NCBI GenBank assembly: GCA_037043455.1 | Contig: JAWPHD010010327.1 | Coordinates: 1 to 64,000, forward strand | From: Cyrtodaria siliqua | Taxonomy: Eukaryota; Mollusca; Bivalvia; Adapedonta; Hiatellidae | Direction: 5' to 3' | DNA length: 64,000 nt | In this document: positions 45,568 to 57,544 of the stretch, in pieces | How positions within the stretch are numbered: position 1 is the first letter of the stretch | Layout: each line of letters opens with the position of its first letter | Program-made: the position numbers and the translations under genes | Notes under the pieces: model-generated | What the model was told of the DNA's origin: nothing | Databases searched by the model: none | Seen by the model: the letters and a program-made list of their open reading frames with translations, nothing else

Positions 45568-48500
45568 ACTTATTGGCAGATGCCGTCTGTATTGTCTATA
45601 GGGAGCTTATTGAAAGATGTCGTATGTATTATCTGTAGCGGCATTATTGACAGATGCCGTCTGTACTGTTTATATGGACCTTATTAATAGATGCCGTCTG
45701 TATTGTCTATAGGGTCGTTATAGACATAAGCCGTTTGTATTGTCCATAGGGACATTTTTGACAGATGTCGTCTGTGTTGTTCTGTGTTGTCCATAGAGGC
45801 CTTATTGACAGATGCCGCCTATATTGTCTATAGGGACCTTATTGACAGAGGCAGTCTGTATTGTCTATAGGTAGCTTATTAAAGATGCCGTATGTATTGT
45901 CTGTAGGCACCTTAATGTCAGATGTCGTCTGTATGGTCTATAGGGACCTTCTTGACAGAATGCGTCTGTATTGTCTGTAGGGACATTATAGACATATGCC
46001 GTCTATATTATCTTTAGGGACAAATGCCGTGTGTATTGTTTATAGGGACCTTATTGACAAATGACGTATGTTTGTCAATAGAAAAAATATTGACAGATGC
46101 TGTATGTACTGTCTATAGGGACCTTATAGACAGATGAAGCCTGTATTGTCTGTAGGGACCTTATTGACATATGCCGCCTATACTGTCTATAGGGACCTTA
46201 TTGACAGATGCCGTCTGTATTGTTATAGGGAACTTATTAACATATGCCGTCTGTATTGTCTATAGGGACGTTATTGACAGATGCCATATGTATTGTCTAT
46301 AGGGACCTTATTGACAGATGTCGCCTGTGTTGTCCATAGGGGCCTTATTGACAGATGCCGCCTATATTGCCGATAGGGGCATTAATGACAGATGCCGTAT
46401 GTTTTGTCTATAAGGACCTTATTGACAGATACCGTCTGTACTGTCTATAGGGACCTTATTGACAGATTCCGTCTGTACTGTATATAGGGACTTTATTGAC
46501 AGATGGCGTAAGTATAATCTATAGATGCATTAGTGACAGATGCCGTCTGTATTGTTCATAGGGATCTTATTGACAGATATCGTCTGTGTTGTCCATAGGG
46601 GCCTTATTGACAGATGCCGCCTATATTGTCTATAGGGAGCTTATTGAAAGATGCCGTATGTATTATGTGTAGCGGCATTATTGACAGATGCCGTCTGTAC
46701 TGTTTATAGGGACCTTATTGACAGACGGCGTAAGTTTTGTCTATAGGGACCTTATTGACAGATGCCGTCTGTATTGTCAATAGGGACCTTAATGACAGAT
46801 GTCGTATGTGTTGTCCATAGGGCCCTGATTGACAGATGCCGCCTATATTGTCTATAGGGACCTTATTGACAGATGCCGTCTGTATTGTTTATAAGGACCT
46901 TATTGACAGATACCGTCTGTATTGGGTGTAGGGGCATTATTGACAGATGCTGTCTGTATTGTCCATAGGAACCTTATTGGCAGATGTCGTATGTGTTGTC
47001 CATAGGGCCCTTATTGACAGATGCCGCCTATTTTCTATAGGGACCTTATTGACAGATGCCGTCTGTATTGTTTAAAAGGACCTTATTGACAGATGCCGTC
47101 TGTATTGTCTGTAGGGGCATTATTGACAGATGCTGTTTTTTTTGGCTATACGGACCTTATCGACAGATGGCCTCTATATGTCTATAGGGACCTTTTTGAC
47201 AGAATGCGTCAGTATTGTCTGTAGGTGCATTGTCAACAGATGCCGTCTGTACTGTTTATAGGGACCTTATTGATAGAAATCAACTGTTTTGTCTGTAGGG
47301 ACCTTATTGACAGAAGCCTTCTGTACTGTCTTTAGGGACCTTATTGACAGATGCCGTGTGTATTGTCTATAGGAACCTTATTGATAGATGGCGTAAGTAT
47401 TTTCTATAGGGACCTTATTGACAGAATGCGTCAGTATTGTCTGAAGGTGAATTATTGACGGATGCCGTCTGTACTGTTTATAGGGATCTTATTGACAGAC
47501 GCCGACTGTATTGTCTATAGGGACCTTATTGACAGATGTCGTCTGTATTGTCTATAGGAAGCTTATTGACAGATGTCATCTGTATTGTCTATAAAGACCT
47601 TATTGAAAGATGCCGTCTGTATTGTCCATATGTGTATTATTGACAGATGCCGTCTATGTTGTCAATAGGGACCTTATTGACAGATGCTGTCTGTATTGTC
47701 TATAGGGGTCTTATTGGCAGATCACGCCTGTATTGTCTATAGGGACATTATTGACAGATGTCGTCTGTGTTGTCTATTGCGACCTTATTGGCAGATGGCG
47801 TCAGTATTGTCTATAGGGGCATTAGTGTCAGATGGCGTCTGTATTGTCGATAGGGGCATTAATGACAGATGCCGTATGTATTGTCTATAGGGACCTTCTT
47901 GACAGATGGCGTCTATATTGTCTATTGCGACCTTATTGTCAGATGGCGTCAGTGTTGTCTATAGGGGCATTAGTGACAGATGGCGTCTGTATTGTCGATA
48001 GGGGCATTAATGACAGATGCCGTATGTATTGTCTATAGGGACCTTCTTGACAGATGGCGTCTATATTGTCTATTGCGACCTTATCGTCAGATGGCGTCAG
48101 TATTGTCTATAGGGGCATAAGTGACAGATGGCGTCTGTATTGTCGATAGGGGCATTAATGACAGATGCCGTATGTTTTGTCAACATCAACCTTATTGACA
48201 GATTGACAGATGGCGCCAGTATGGTCTGTAGGTTCGTTATTGACAGACATAGTCGGTGCTGTCTATAGAGAGCATATTGACGCATGGCGTAAATATTGTT
48301 GAAAGGAAACTTATTGATGGATGGCGTCATTATTGTACATAGGTACATTGTTGACAAATGAAGTTTGTATTGGATACAGGTACCTTAGTGACAGATGATG
48401 TTGGTAGTGTCCAAAGAAACCTTATTGACATATGGAGTTCTTATTGTATATAGGGTACCAATTGATGGATTGTGCCTATATTGACTATCAGGACCGTATT

Positions 48501-49510
48501 GACAGATAACGTACACACTGTCTATAGGGACTTTTTTGACAGATGGTGTCGGTATTTTCAATAGGGACGTTATCGCCAGATGACGTCAGTATGGTCTATA
48601 CGGACCATATTTACAGGTGGCGTCATTACTGTTGATAGGGTATCTTATCGGCAGATGGCGTCAATATTGTTGATAGATACCTTATTGACAGATCGCTTCA
48701 GTGTTGTATATATGGACCTTATTGACAGATTTTGCCATCATTGTTGATTGGGACCTTATTGACAGATAGCCTCAGTATTTCTATCAGGAACTTATTGAGA
48801 GAGTGTGCTTGTTTGGTCAATAACGACGTTATCGATACATGGAGTTAGTGTGGTCTATACGGATCGAGTGTGTATTGTGCATAGGCACCTTATTGACAGA
48901 TGTATAGCAAATAGGGACCATAGTGACATGTGGCATCATTTTTTTTTATTTTGGGACCTTATTGAAAGATTGTGTCATTATTGTCTATAGGGACCTTATT
49001 GAGAGATGGTGTCAGTAGTGTTGATTGGGACCTTATTGGCCGATAGAGTCAGTATTGTCTTAATGGACCTTATTGACAGATGGTGTTTGTTTTGTCAATA
49101 AGGAATGTATTGACAGACGGCGTCAGTATGATCTGAAAGGACGTTACTGTTGACAGACGTAGTCCGTGTTGTCTTTATTGACACATGGCATAAGTATTGT
49201 TGAAACGGACCGTATTGGTAGATGACGTCATAATAGTCCATAGGGACCTTGTTGATAAATGAAGTGTGAATTGCGTATAGGTACCTTAGTGACAGATGGT
49301 GTGGGTATTGTCCATAGAGACCTTATTGACAGATGGAGTTCATATTGTCTATAGGGACCTAATTGACAGACGGCGTCAGTATTGTTGAAAGGGACCTTAT
49401 TGACAGATGATGTCAGTATTGTTTATATGGACCTTATTGACAGATGGCGCCGGAATTGTTGCTTGGGACTTAATTGACAGATAATGTTTGTTTTGTCACT
49501 AAGGACCTCA
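45568..49510 (-). repeat. Satellite B, right arm (inverted)
   Basis: The same 37-bp monomer on the opposite strand (TTATTGACAGATGCCGTCTG ... TATAGGGACC). The order of the diverged outer monomers mirrors the left arm; for example TTCCGGCGCCATCTGT at 41,726 against ACAGATGGCGCCGGAA at about 49,440. The arms meet with no spacer at about 45,565-45,572. Confidence 0.93.
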
Positions 49511-49650
49511 CTAAGGAATTGACAGATGTCGTTTATACTGTCCTCAGGGGCAATATCGACAGATAATAGTACTACTTTTCTCAGGTGCAATATCTACAGC
49601 CATTTACCGTGAGTACTGTCCTCAGGGGCAATGTGAACAGCTAGTGTGGG
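49511..49650 (-). repeat. Satellite A remnant on the minus strand
   Basis: Mirror of 41,521-41,650: TACTGTCCTCAGGGGCAATA twice, with diverged monomers between. Confidence 0.8.
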
Positions 49651-51212
49651 TATAGTCCTGAGGGCAACATTTTCGGCTTTGGTCACTTCCTTGATGAGCG
49701 AAAGTGATATATTCAAAACCTGTGATATTTAATCTTTAAACGGTTTCTCACCAGTGTGTACGAGTATGCTGCCTCTATTGCCTAATCTGAGAATAGTGGG
49801 CAGAGTATATTCCCTCACCCTCCCATAACACACCCGAATATTTTGCTTACGTCATACTTGTCGCTACGTCATAGTCGTTACGTCATAGCGACTAGCGTGT
49901 CACTTGAAGAAAATCATCTACGGTGTGTTCATGGGGTCATTGCATTTTTGTATTAAAATTGATGAATTTAAGATCAAATATCATAAAATGCAACTATGCG
50001 ATTTTTCCGGACTTTTTTTCTGTGAATGTGTAACATATGACCTTTCGGTTAAAAAAATAATAATTTCTGTTGGAATTTGTTTGACCTTAAAATCTATAAT
50101 AACTAGAGTAATAAAGTCAGTACTGAACTCTGAAATAATATCACCTGCTAGCTTCCATCGCTCAGTACTGTGCTCTAGGACAATATCAACAGATAGCATC
50201 AGTAAAGTTCTTAATGACAAACTAAATTACTTCGGTCACTTCCTTGATACGCGAAAGTGACGATATATTCATAACCTGTAATATTTAATCTTAAACGGTT
50301 TCTCACCAGTGTGTATGCCGCACATGAAATCCGAGAGTGATGGGCAGAGTATTCCACCCCATACACCCGACCCGACCCCACCCGCATTCACCCACCCTTT
50401 CCGAATAGTTTGCTTAATTTATGTGTTGATGACCTGTACATGTGAACATGCTTGGATAATATCACTAAGAATATAACAAGAGTATTCCGCAAGTCACAAT
50501 ATTTAAGTAAGAAAAAAAATGCTTGTATACAAATATAAACCTGCTGGTAGTTTATAAAGCCAGAAGAAAGTAGGGCAATTAAGCGACAGTTTGTTTTTAA
50601 TGATCTGCTTTAATATAATAATTGTATTCTTTTAAATCATGTGTCAGTACTGTCCTCAGTGAAAAAAACCCGGATACGATTAATACTAAACTCTGCGAAA
50701 ATATCACCTACTAGCTTCCATTGCTTCAGTATTATACTTAAAGACAATATCAACAGCTAGCGTCAGTAAACTCCTGAACGGTTAATTAAATTAATTAGGT
50801 CACTTTCTTGATACGCGAAAGGGACAATATATTCATCAATTGTGATATTTAATATTAAACGGTTTCTCACCAGTGTGTATGTGTATGCATAGTTGTCTTT
50901 TCGTTTACCCTACCTTTATGCTTTTTTCTAAATGAGAGCTTTAGTTGACCGTTAATTATTAGGGCAAGGTACTGTGAAACGTGTGCCCTCCTTCGATGGA
51001 GATTTTAAGCCGTTGAACAGTCCCATGTACAGGATGTATTTGCTCATTATAGATCTTGATGAAATTATGTGTTACTCAGTGACGCAAAATACACGTAGAG
51101 CTTTCCTTGGAAACGACATTGTCATGATAATTGGATTTGAGTACGTGCAGTATCAAAAATTAGGAACTGACTGGGTCAGCACCTCTCCCCCTAATCTGAA
51201 AATGATGGGCAG
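49651..51212 (-). repeat. Composite unit Y, copies mirrored in the right arm
   Basis: Reverse complements of copies 5, 4 and 3. Fossil linkers read AAACGGTTTCTCACCAGTGT on the plus strand at 49,737-49,756, 50,295-50,314 and 50,858-50,877. The copy ends abruptly at about 51,212, where satellite A in plus orientation begins. The section 49,840-50,080 has extra sequence not matched in the left arm. Confidence 0.7.
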
Positions 51213-53731
51213 ATAATGGTACTAACGCTAGTTGTTGATATTGCCCCTAAAGACAGTACTAACGCCAGCTGTTGATATTACCCCTTAGGATAGTCCTAAA
51301 CCTAGCTGCTGATATTGCCCCTTAGAACAGTAATAACGCTAACTGTTGATATGGCCCCTGAGGATAGTACTAATTCTAGGTGTTGATATTGCCCCTTATG
51401 ATATTATTAAGCCATTGATATTGCCCCTGGGGACAGTACTAAACGTAGCTATGATGTTGTCTCTAAGAACAGTAATAACGCTAGCTGTTGATATGGCCCC
51501 TGAGGACTTTACTATCGATAGCTGCTGATATTGCTCTAGGGCCAGTACTAAAACTAGCTGTTCATATGGCCCCAGCGGACAGTACTAACGTCAGCTGTTG
51601 ATATTGCCCCTTAAGATAGAACTAACCCTAGCTGTTGATATTGCCCCTGAGGACAGTAATAAACCCAGCTGTTGATATAGCCCCTGACCCTGAGGACAGT
51701 ACTAACACCAGCTGTTGATATTGGCCCTTAGGACAGTACTATCGCTAGCTGTTGATATTGCCCCTTGGGACGGTACTAAAACTAGCTGTTGATATGGCCC
51801 CAGAGGACAGTACTAACGCCAGCTGATATTGCCCTGTATAACCTTAGCTGTTGATAATGCACTTTAGAACAATATTAACGCTAGATGTTGATATGGCCGT
51901 TAGAACAGTAATTACCTAGCTGTTGATATGGCCCCTGAGGATAGTACTAATTCTAGCTGTTGATATTGCCCCTAAGAACAGTAATAACGCTAGCTGTTGA
52001 TATGGTCCCTGAGGACTTTACTATCGATAGCTGCTGATATTGCCCTAGGGCCATTACTAAAACTAGCTGTTGATATGGCCCCTGAGGATAGTACTAATTC
52101 TAGCTGTTGATATTGCCCCTAAGAACAGTAATAACGCTAGCTGTTGATATGGTCCCTGAGGACTTTACTATCGATAGCTGCTGATATTGCCCTAGGGCCA
52201 GTACTAAAACTAGCTGTTCATATGGCCCCAGAGGACAGTACTAACGTCAGCTGTTGATATTGCCCCTTAAGATAGAACTAACCCTAGCTGTTGATATTGC
52301 CCCTGAGGACAGTAATAAACCTAGCTGTTGATATAGCCCCTGAGGACAGTACTAACACCAGCTGTTGATATTGGCCCTTAGGACAGTACTATCGCTAGCT
52401 GTTGATATTGCCCCTAAGGACAGTACTAACGCCAGCTGTTGATATTGACCGGTAGGACAGTACTATCGCTAGCTGCTGATATTGCCCCTTAGGACAGTAC
52501 TAAAACTGCAGTTGATATGGACCCAGAGGACAGTACTAATGCTGGCTGTTGATATTGCCACTGAGGACAATTACAACGCAGGCAGTTGATATTGCCATTG
52601 AAGACAGTACTAACGCCAACTGCTGATATTGCCCCTAAGGACGGTACAGACGCCAGCTATTGATATTGACCGATAGGACAGTACTATCGCAAGCTGTTGA
52701 TACTGCCCCTATGGACGTTACTAAACTTAGCTGTTGATATGGCCACAGAGGACAGTACTAACGTCAGCTGTTGATATTGTCCCTTAAGATAGAACTAACC
52801 CTAGCTGTTGATATTGCCCCTTGGGACAGTAATAAACCTAGCTGTTGATATAGCACCTGAGGACACTACTAACGCCAGCTGTTGATATTGGCCCTTAGGA
52901 CAGTACTATCGCTAGCTGTTGATACTGCCCCTAGAAACGGTACTAAAATAAGCTGTTGATATTGCCCCAGAGGGCAATACTAAACCTAGCTGTGTATATG
53001 GCTTCTGAGGACAGTACTAACGCCAACTGCTGATATTGCCCCTAAGGACGGTACAAACGCCAGCTGTTGATATTGACCGATAGCTGTTGATACTGCCCCT
53101 ATGGACGCTACTAAAACTAGCTGTTGATATGGCCACAGAGGACAGTACTAACGCTAGCTATTGATATTGCCCCTTAGGATAGTACTATCGCTAGATTTAG
53201 ATAATATCCCTATGGATGTTTAAACGCTGGCTGTTGATATTCGCATGAGGTCAGTTCTTACGTCAGCTGTTGATATTGCCCATGAGGACAGTACTAATGC
53301 TAGCTGATGATATTGGCCCTGAGGACACTATTTACGCCAGCTGTTGATATTGCCCATTAGGATAGTACTAACGACAGCTGTTGATATGGCCCCTTAGGAC
53401 AGTGTTATCAATAGCTGTTGATATGGCCCCTTAGGGCAGTACTAACGTTGGCTGTTGATATGGCCCCTGATGACAGTGTTATCGCTGGCTGTTGGTATGG
53501 CCCCTGAGGACTGTACTATCGCTAGCTGTTGATATTGCCCCTTAGGACAGTATTAAAACTAGCAGTTGATATGGCTCGGCTCCAGAGGACAGTACTAACG
53601 CCAGCTGTTGATATTGCCCCTTAGCATAGTACTATCGCTAGATGTCGATAACATCCCTATGGATGTTCAAACGCTGGCTGTTGATATTTCCCCAGAGGTC
53701 AGTTATTATGCTAGCTGTTGATATGGCCCCT
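51213..53731 (+). repeat. Satellite A, array 2 (direct copy of the end of array 1)
   Basis: About 68 monomers. The order of distinctive variants (TCTAGGTGTT, then ATTATTAAGC, then GGACTTTACTATCGATAG, then AAGATAGAACT) is the same as at 36.2-38.1 kb, and both are followed by unit C. They are therefore copies of one segment, not separate expansions. A four-monomer block near 51,950 is repeated once more at about 52,098. Confidence 0.9.
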
Positions 53732-54384
53732 GATAGACATCTAGATATTTTGTAGTTATCTAGATAAACCGTTAAAAATATCTAGATAGTTATGTAGCTA
53801 CCTAGTGACAAAAATAGAATACCACCATTCTGGTGATACTTAAATAACTCGTGTATTTATAAAGCACAAATACAAATATTCACTTGTGTACGTAATACGG
53901 TTGATGAGTACATGCACCGCACTTGGACCACATGTGTCCCTAATATGTTTTTTCCAATGAATTAGACATGTGTCCTTAATTCGACCGAATTACATTACGC
54001 GGTCCGAGTATCAACTGTCATACCCATCTTACCCCGTCTTCAAGAAGTGAAAACGGGGTTGGCTGGGGTATGGAATAAAACCTTAATTTTGGCTTTAAAA
54101 AAGTGTATATTGTAAATTTAAAACATTTAATAGGTAATTGTAAACAGGTTATTGCGTTATTTCAGTAAAACATGTTTTTAAACGTGTTTTATTGTCAAAA
54201 ATATCCGTTATAAAACCCTGCTAATATATTTTTCCCATCGCTTAATGGTATTAAGGCGGGACCACGTAATGAGGGACACGTGGTCGTAATTCGGTCTGGC
54301 TCAAATAAGGTTCCACAGACCACTTTGTATAGCACTGATAATGGGAGGTATATTACCTTTGATTTTCAATATATGTTTGCATAT
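53732..54384 (+). repeat. Unit C, copy 2
   Basis: Direct copy of 38,169-38,830 with scattered substitutions (TTGATGAGTACATGCACCGC against TCGGTGAGTACATGCATTGA). Followed by unit E rather than D. Confidence 0.8.
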
Positions 54385-55393
54385 ATAGGCCTTGAGCCAG
54401 GACCCAAAATTTTCGATATTGTTACCAACTCAAGGGACAAATTCTACCATCACTTTTTGAAAAGAGCAATGTATATAGATTACATTTTTCCATGATAGCA
54501 ATCTGGAACAGGTAGCTTATATAAAAAAAAAATCGAACATTAATAGGTTATCATTGTAGCACTTTCATATAAGTTTTTGATGTTCATTTTTGAATGTCAT
54601 GCTTGTGTGAATAATTATTGATGTACTTTTTAAAGATGTGCTTAAGTTTACAATTCATCGAGTTACATAAAGCTTGAATAAGCTCTTTTTTAGCACTGAA
54701 ATCAGTTTAAAATCTCTATTTTGCTTCAAATTAGAAGTCAATTTAGCCCACCCACTATAGACACATTTTTATGCATTTAGTTTAGTTAATATTTTTTACA
54801 ATATATGTGTAAACTTGTAAGAATCAGTAATTTACAACCTTTCTACATGATTTAAATAATATAAAATGAATAAAGGATTGTTATGATATATTGTGAAATG
54901 AAGTACTAAGCAATGTTCATGGCATTGCACATATGTGTTCAGTAAGCCTGATAAGTTGAGACATATGCCAAACTGGAAGTATAAGTAACTGCAACATAAA
55001 TAGTATTAGCATGTTCTGATACACACATATATTGCACAGACGACACATAGTCCAAAGAATTCTAGATAAAGAAAATGTGCGGTTTAATGTGTTTTTTTTA
55101 ACAAAAGTCTTTTTTAGGTGTATGCGTCATGGCAATACTTATTATGATTACACATTTGGATTATGTATTACACATAAATACATGAACTAAACATTGCATA
55201 TTGCAACGCAAAATCTTAAAAGTTATTTTAATACTTTTTAATTACAATTTATGCATATTTTAAGGATTTTTACACCTGAATTACCCCACCCATATACAAC
55301 ACAATGAAGAATTCTGCATATGACACGTAAAAATAGTAATATATGCATTTGCACGAACCATTTTTGTGTTACTGAAAAAAGAATAGACGAAGA
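54385..55393 (+). repeat. Unit E, left copy
   Basis: AT-rich block beginning CCTTGAGCCAGGACCCAAAA. Its inverted copy is at 60,896-61,904; a short diverged piece is at 58,600-58,690. Conserved ORFs here (such as 54,280-54,495) owe their conservation to the recent duplication; no domain recognised. Confidence 0.75.
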
Positions 55394-55645
55394 TGAATTG
55401 ATTTGAATTGGGGTTTTACGGCGAACCAACACAAACATGTTATATGGCGCCAACAGGAATGAACATTCGACCCGGCTCACTCTTCATTAACATCTAGATA
55501 AAAATTTGCACAATGTGCCCAGAACCTTCTTGCCTGCAGAACTTCAGAGTTGCTGGAAATTCTCTAGTAAACACTCCATTTTTCGCTGGAGCAACGATCA
55601 ATGCCACCACTGAAGTAGCACCTGAAACAATATATTCTTGCCCGG
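55394..55645 (+). repeat. Dispersed repeat R1, copy 5
   Basis: TTGGGGTTTTACGGCGAACC, then ATATGGCGCCAACAGGAATG. It forms the inner end of the second inverted repeat; its mirror is copy 6. Confidence 0.7.
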
Positions 55646-55739
55646 GAACCACATGGCGTCGACGAAGAAATACCTTTCTTCAGGCCAGAAAAAAGGTATG
55701 CTATAAAGCAATAGGCTATTTTATATGATCAGCTTTAAT

Positions 55740-56990
55740 ATAATAATGATCAGCTTTAATATAATAATTATATTGTTTTAAATCATATGACAATACTGTC
55801 CTCAGGGCAAAAAAAAAGGATACAGTCAGTACTAAACTCTGCAATACTATCACCTGCTAGCTTCCATCGCTCATTACTGTGCTCTAGGACAATATCAACA
55901 GATAGCGTCAGTAAAGTTCTTAATGACAAACTAAATTACTTCGGTCACTTCCTTGATACTCGAAAGTGACGATATATTCATAACCTGTGATATTTAATCT
56001 TAAACAGTTTCTCACCAGTGTGTATGCCGCAAATGAAATCCGAGAGTGATGGGCAGAGTATTCCACCCCCGACCCTTACTCCCCCCACCCCACCCCCACC
56101 CGCATTCACCCACCCTTCCCGAAAAGATTGCTCAATTTATGTGTTGAACACCTGTACATGTGAACATGCTTGGATAATATCACTAAGAATATAACAAGAG
56201 TATTCCGCAAGTCACAATATTTAAGTAAGAAATAAAATGCTTGTATGCAAACATAAACCTGCTGGTAGTTTATAAAGCCAGAAGAAGGTAGGGCAATTAA
56301 GCGGCAGTTTGTTTTAATGATCTGTTTTAATATAATAATTGTATTCTTTTAACTCATGTGTCAGTACAGTCCTCAGTGAAAAAAAAATCGGATACGGTTA
56401 ATACTAAACTCTGCGAAAATATCACCTACTAGTTTCCATTGCTTCAGTACTGTACTTAAAGACAATATCAACAGCTAGCGTCAGTAAACTCCTGAACGGT
56501 TAATTAAACTAATTAGGTCACTTCCTTGATACGCGAAAGGGACAATATATTCATAAATTGTGATATTTAATATTAAACGGTTTCTCACCAGTATGTATGT
56601 GTATGCATAGTTGTCTTTTCGTTTATCCTACCTTTATGTTTTTTTCTAAATGAGAGCTTTAGTTGACCGTTAATTATTAGGGCAAGGTACTGTGAAACGT
56701 GTTCCCTCATTCGATGGAGATTTTAAGCCGTTGAACAGTCCCATGAGCTCATTATAGATCTTGATGAAATTATGTATTACTCAGTGACGCAAAATACACG
56801 TAGAGATTTCCTTGGAAACGACGTTGTCATGATAATTGGATTTGAGTACGTGCAGTATCAAAAATTAGGAACTGACTGGGTCAGCACCTCTCCCCCTAAT
56901 CTGAAAAGGATGGGCAGAGTATGCCCCTCTCCATCCTCATATACCCAGCATGAATATTTTGCTTATATTACGTGTTGATTTCCAATGCAC
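55740..56990 (-). repeat. Composite unit Y, direct duplicate of 50.08-51.21 kb
   Basis: Matches 50,080-51,212 in the same orientation, including both fossil finger linkers (56,005-56,024 and 56,577-56,596). It continues past the point where that copy was cut off by satellite A (ATGGGCAGAGTATGCCCCTC onward). Confidence 0.75.
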
Positions 56991-57544
56991 GTGTACGTGG
57001 TTTGATAAGGTAACATATTATTCGTGAATTCACATGTACTTAAGAAATCATGTTCTTCCAAATAAACCTATATTATAGAAGAAAGAGGTTATAATTAAGC
57101 TAAATGACTCTTTTGTTTTTAAAAACAGTAAGTGATATTGTCTAGGCGATGTGAGAGTTGTCTCTAGCATCCGTTACGTATAATTATGTTAAACAGTAGG
57201 CGATTGTGTCTATTCATGCAGGAGAAAAGCCAACTAAGTCACATGTATTACGTTTTTCTTTCGTTAAATGATAGAATATATTATTTCTCCTTTATATTCA
57301 TATTTATCGGCTTATATAGCAGTTGATTCCAATGCACTAGTATCTTCTAACTAGCTTATACGGCTTCTCCTCTGTATGTATACTCAAATTTGACTACTGT
57401 TTTAAAAAGAAATTAACGGATGACAGAGCCATCCTATTTCTTTTGTAAACTGATATGCATCGTCTGGTACAGGAGGGAATTATGCACTAATACCTTCTAC
57501 TGAACTAAATTCGGTATTTTATTTTTAAACAGTAGGTGAATATG
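56991..57544 (-). repeat. Unit X, inverted copy
   Basis: Reverse complement of parts of 30.7-31.8 kb (CTAGGCGATGTGAGAG words, fossil linker words CAGGAGAAAAGCC and GGCTTCTCCTCTGTATGTAT at 57,363-57,382). Confidence 0.55.

Noticed and set aside
42149..48990. Open frames of 60-86 codons such as 43,921-44,127, 44,735-44,983 and 47,684-47,890 with MPSVLSIG/IVYRDLIDRC phrases
   Set aside because: They are three-unit (111-base) readings of the 37-bp satellite B. Their periodicity comes from the repeat, and many units stop or shift.
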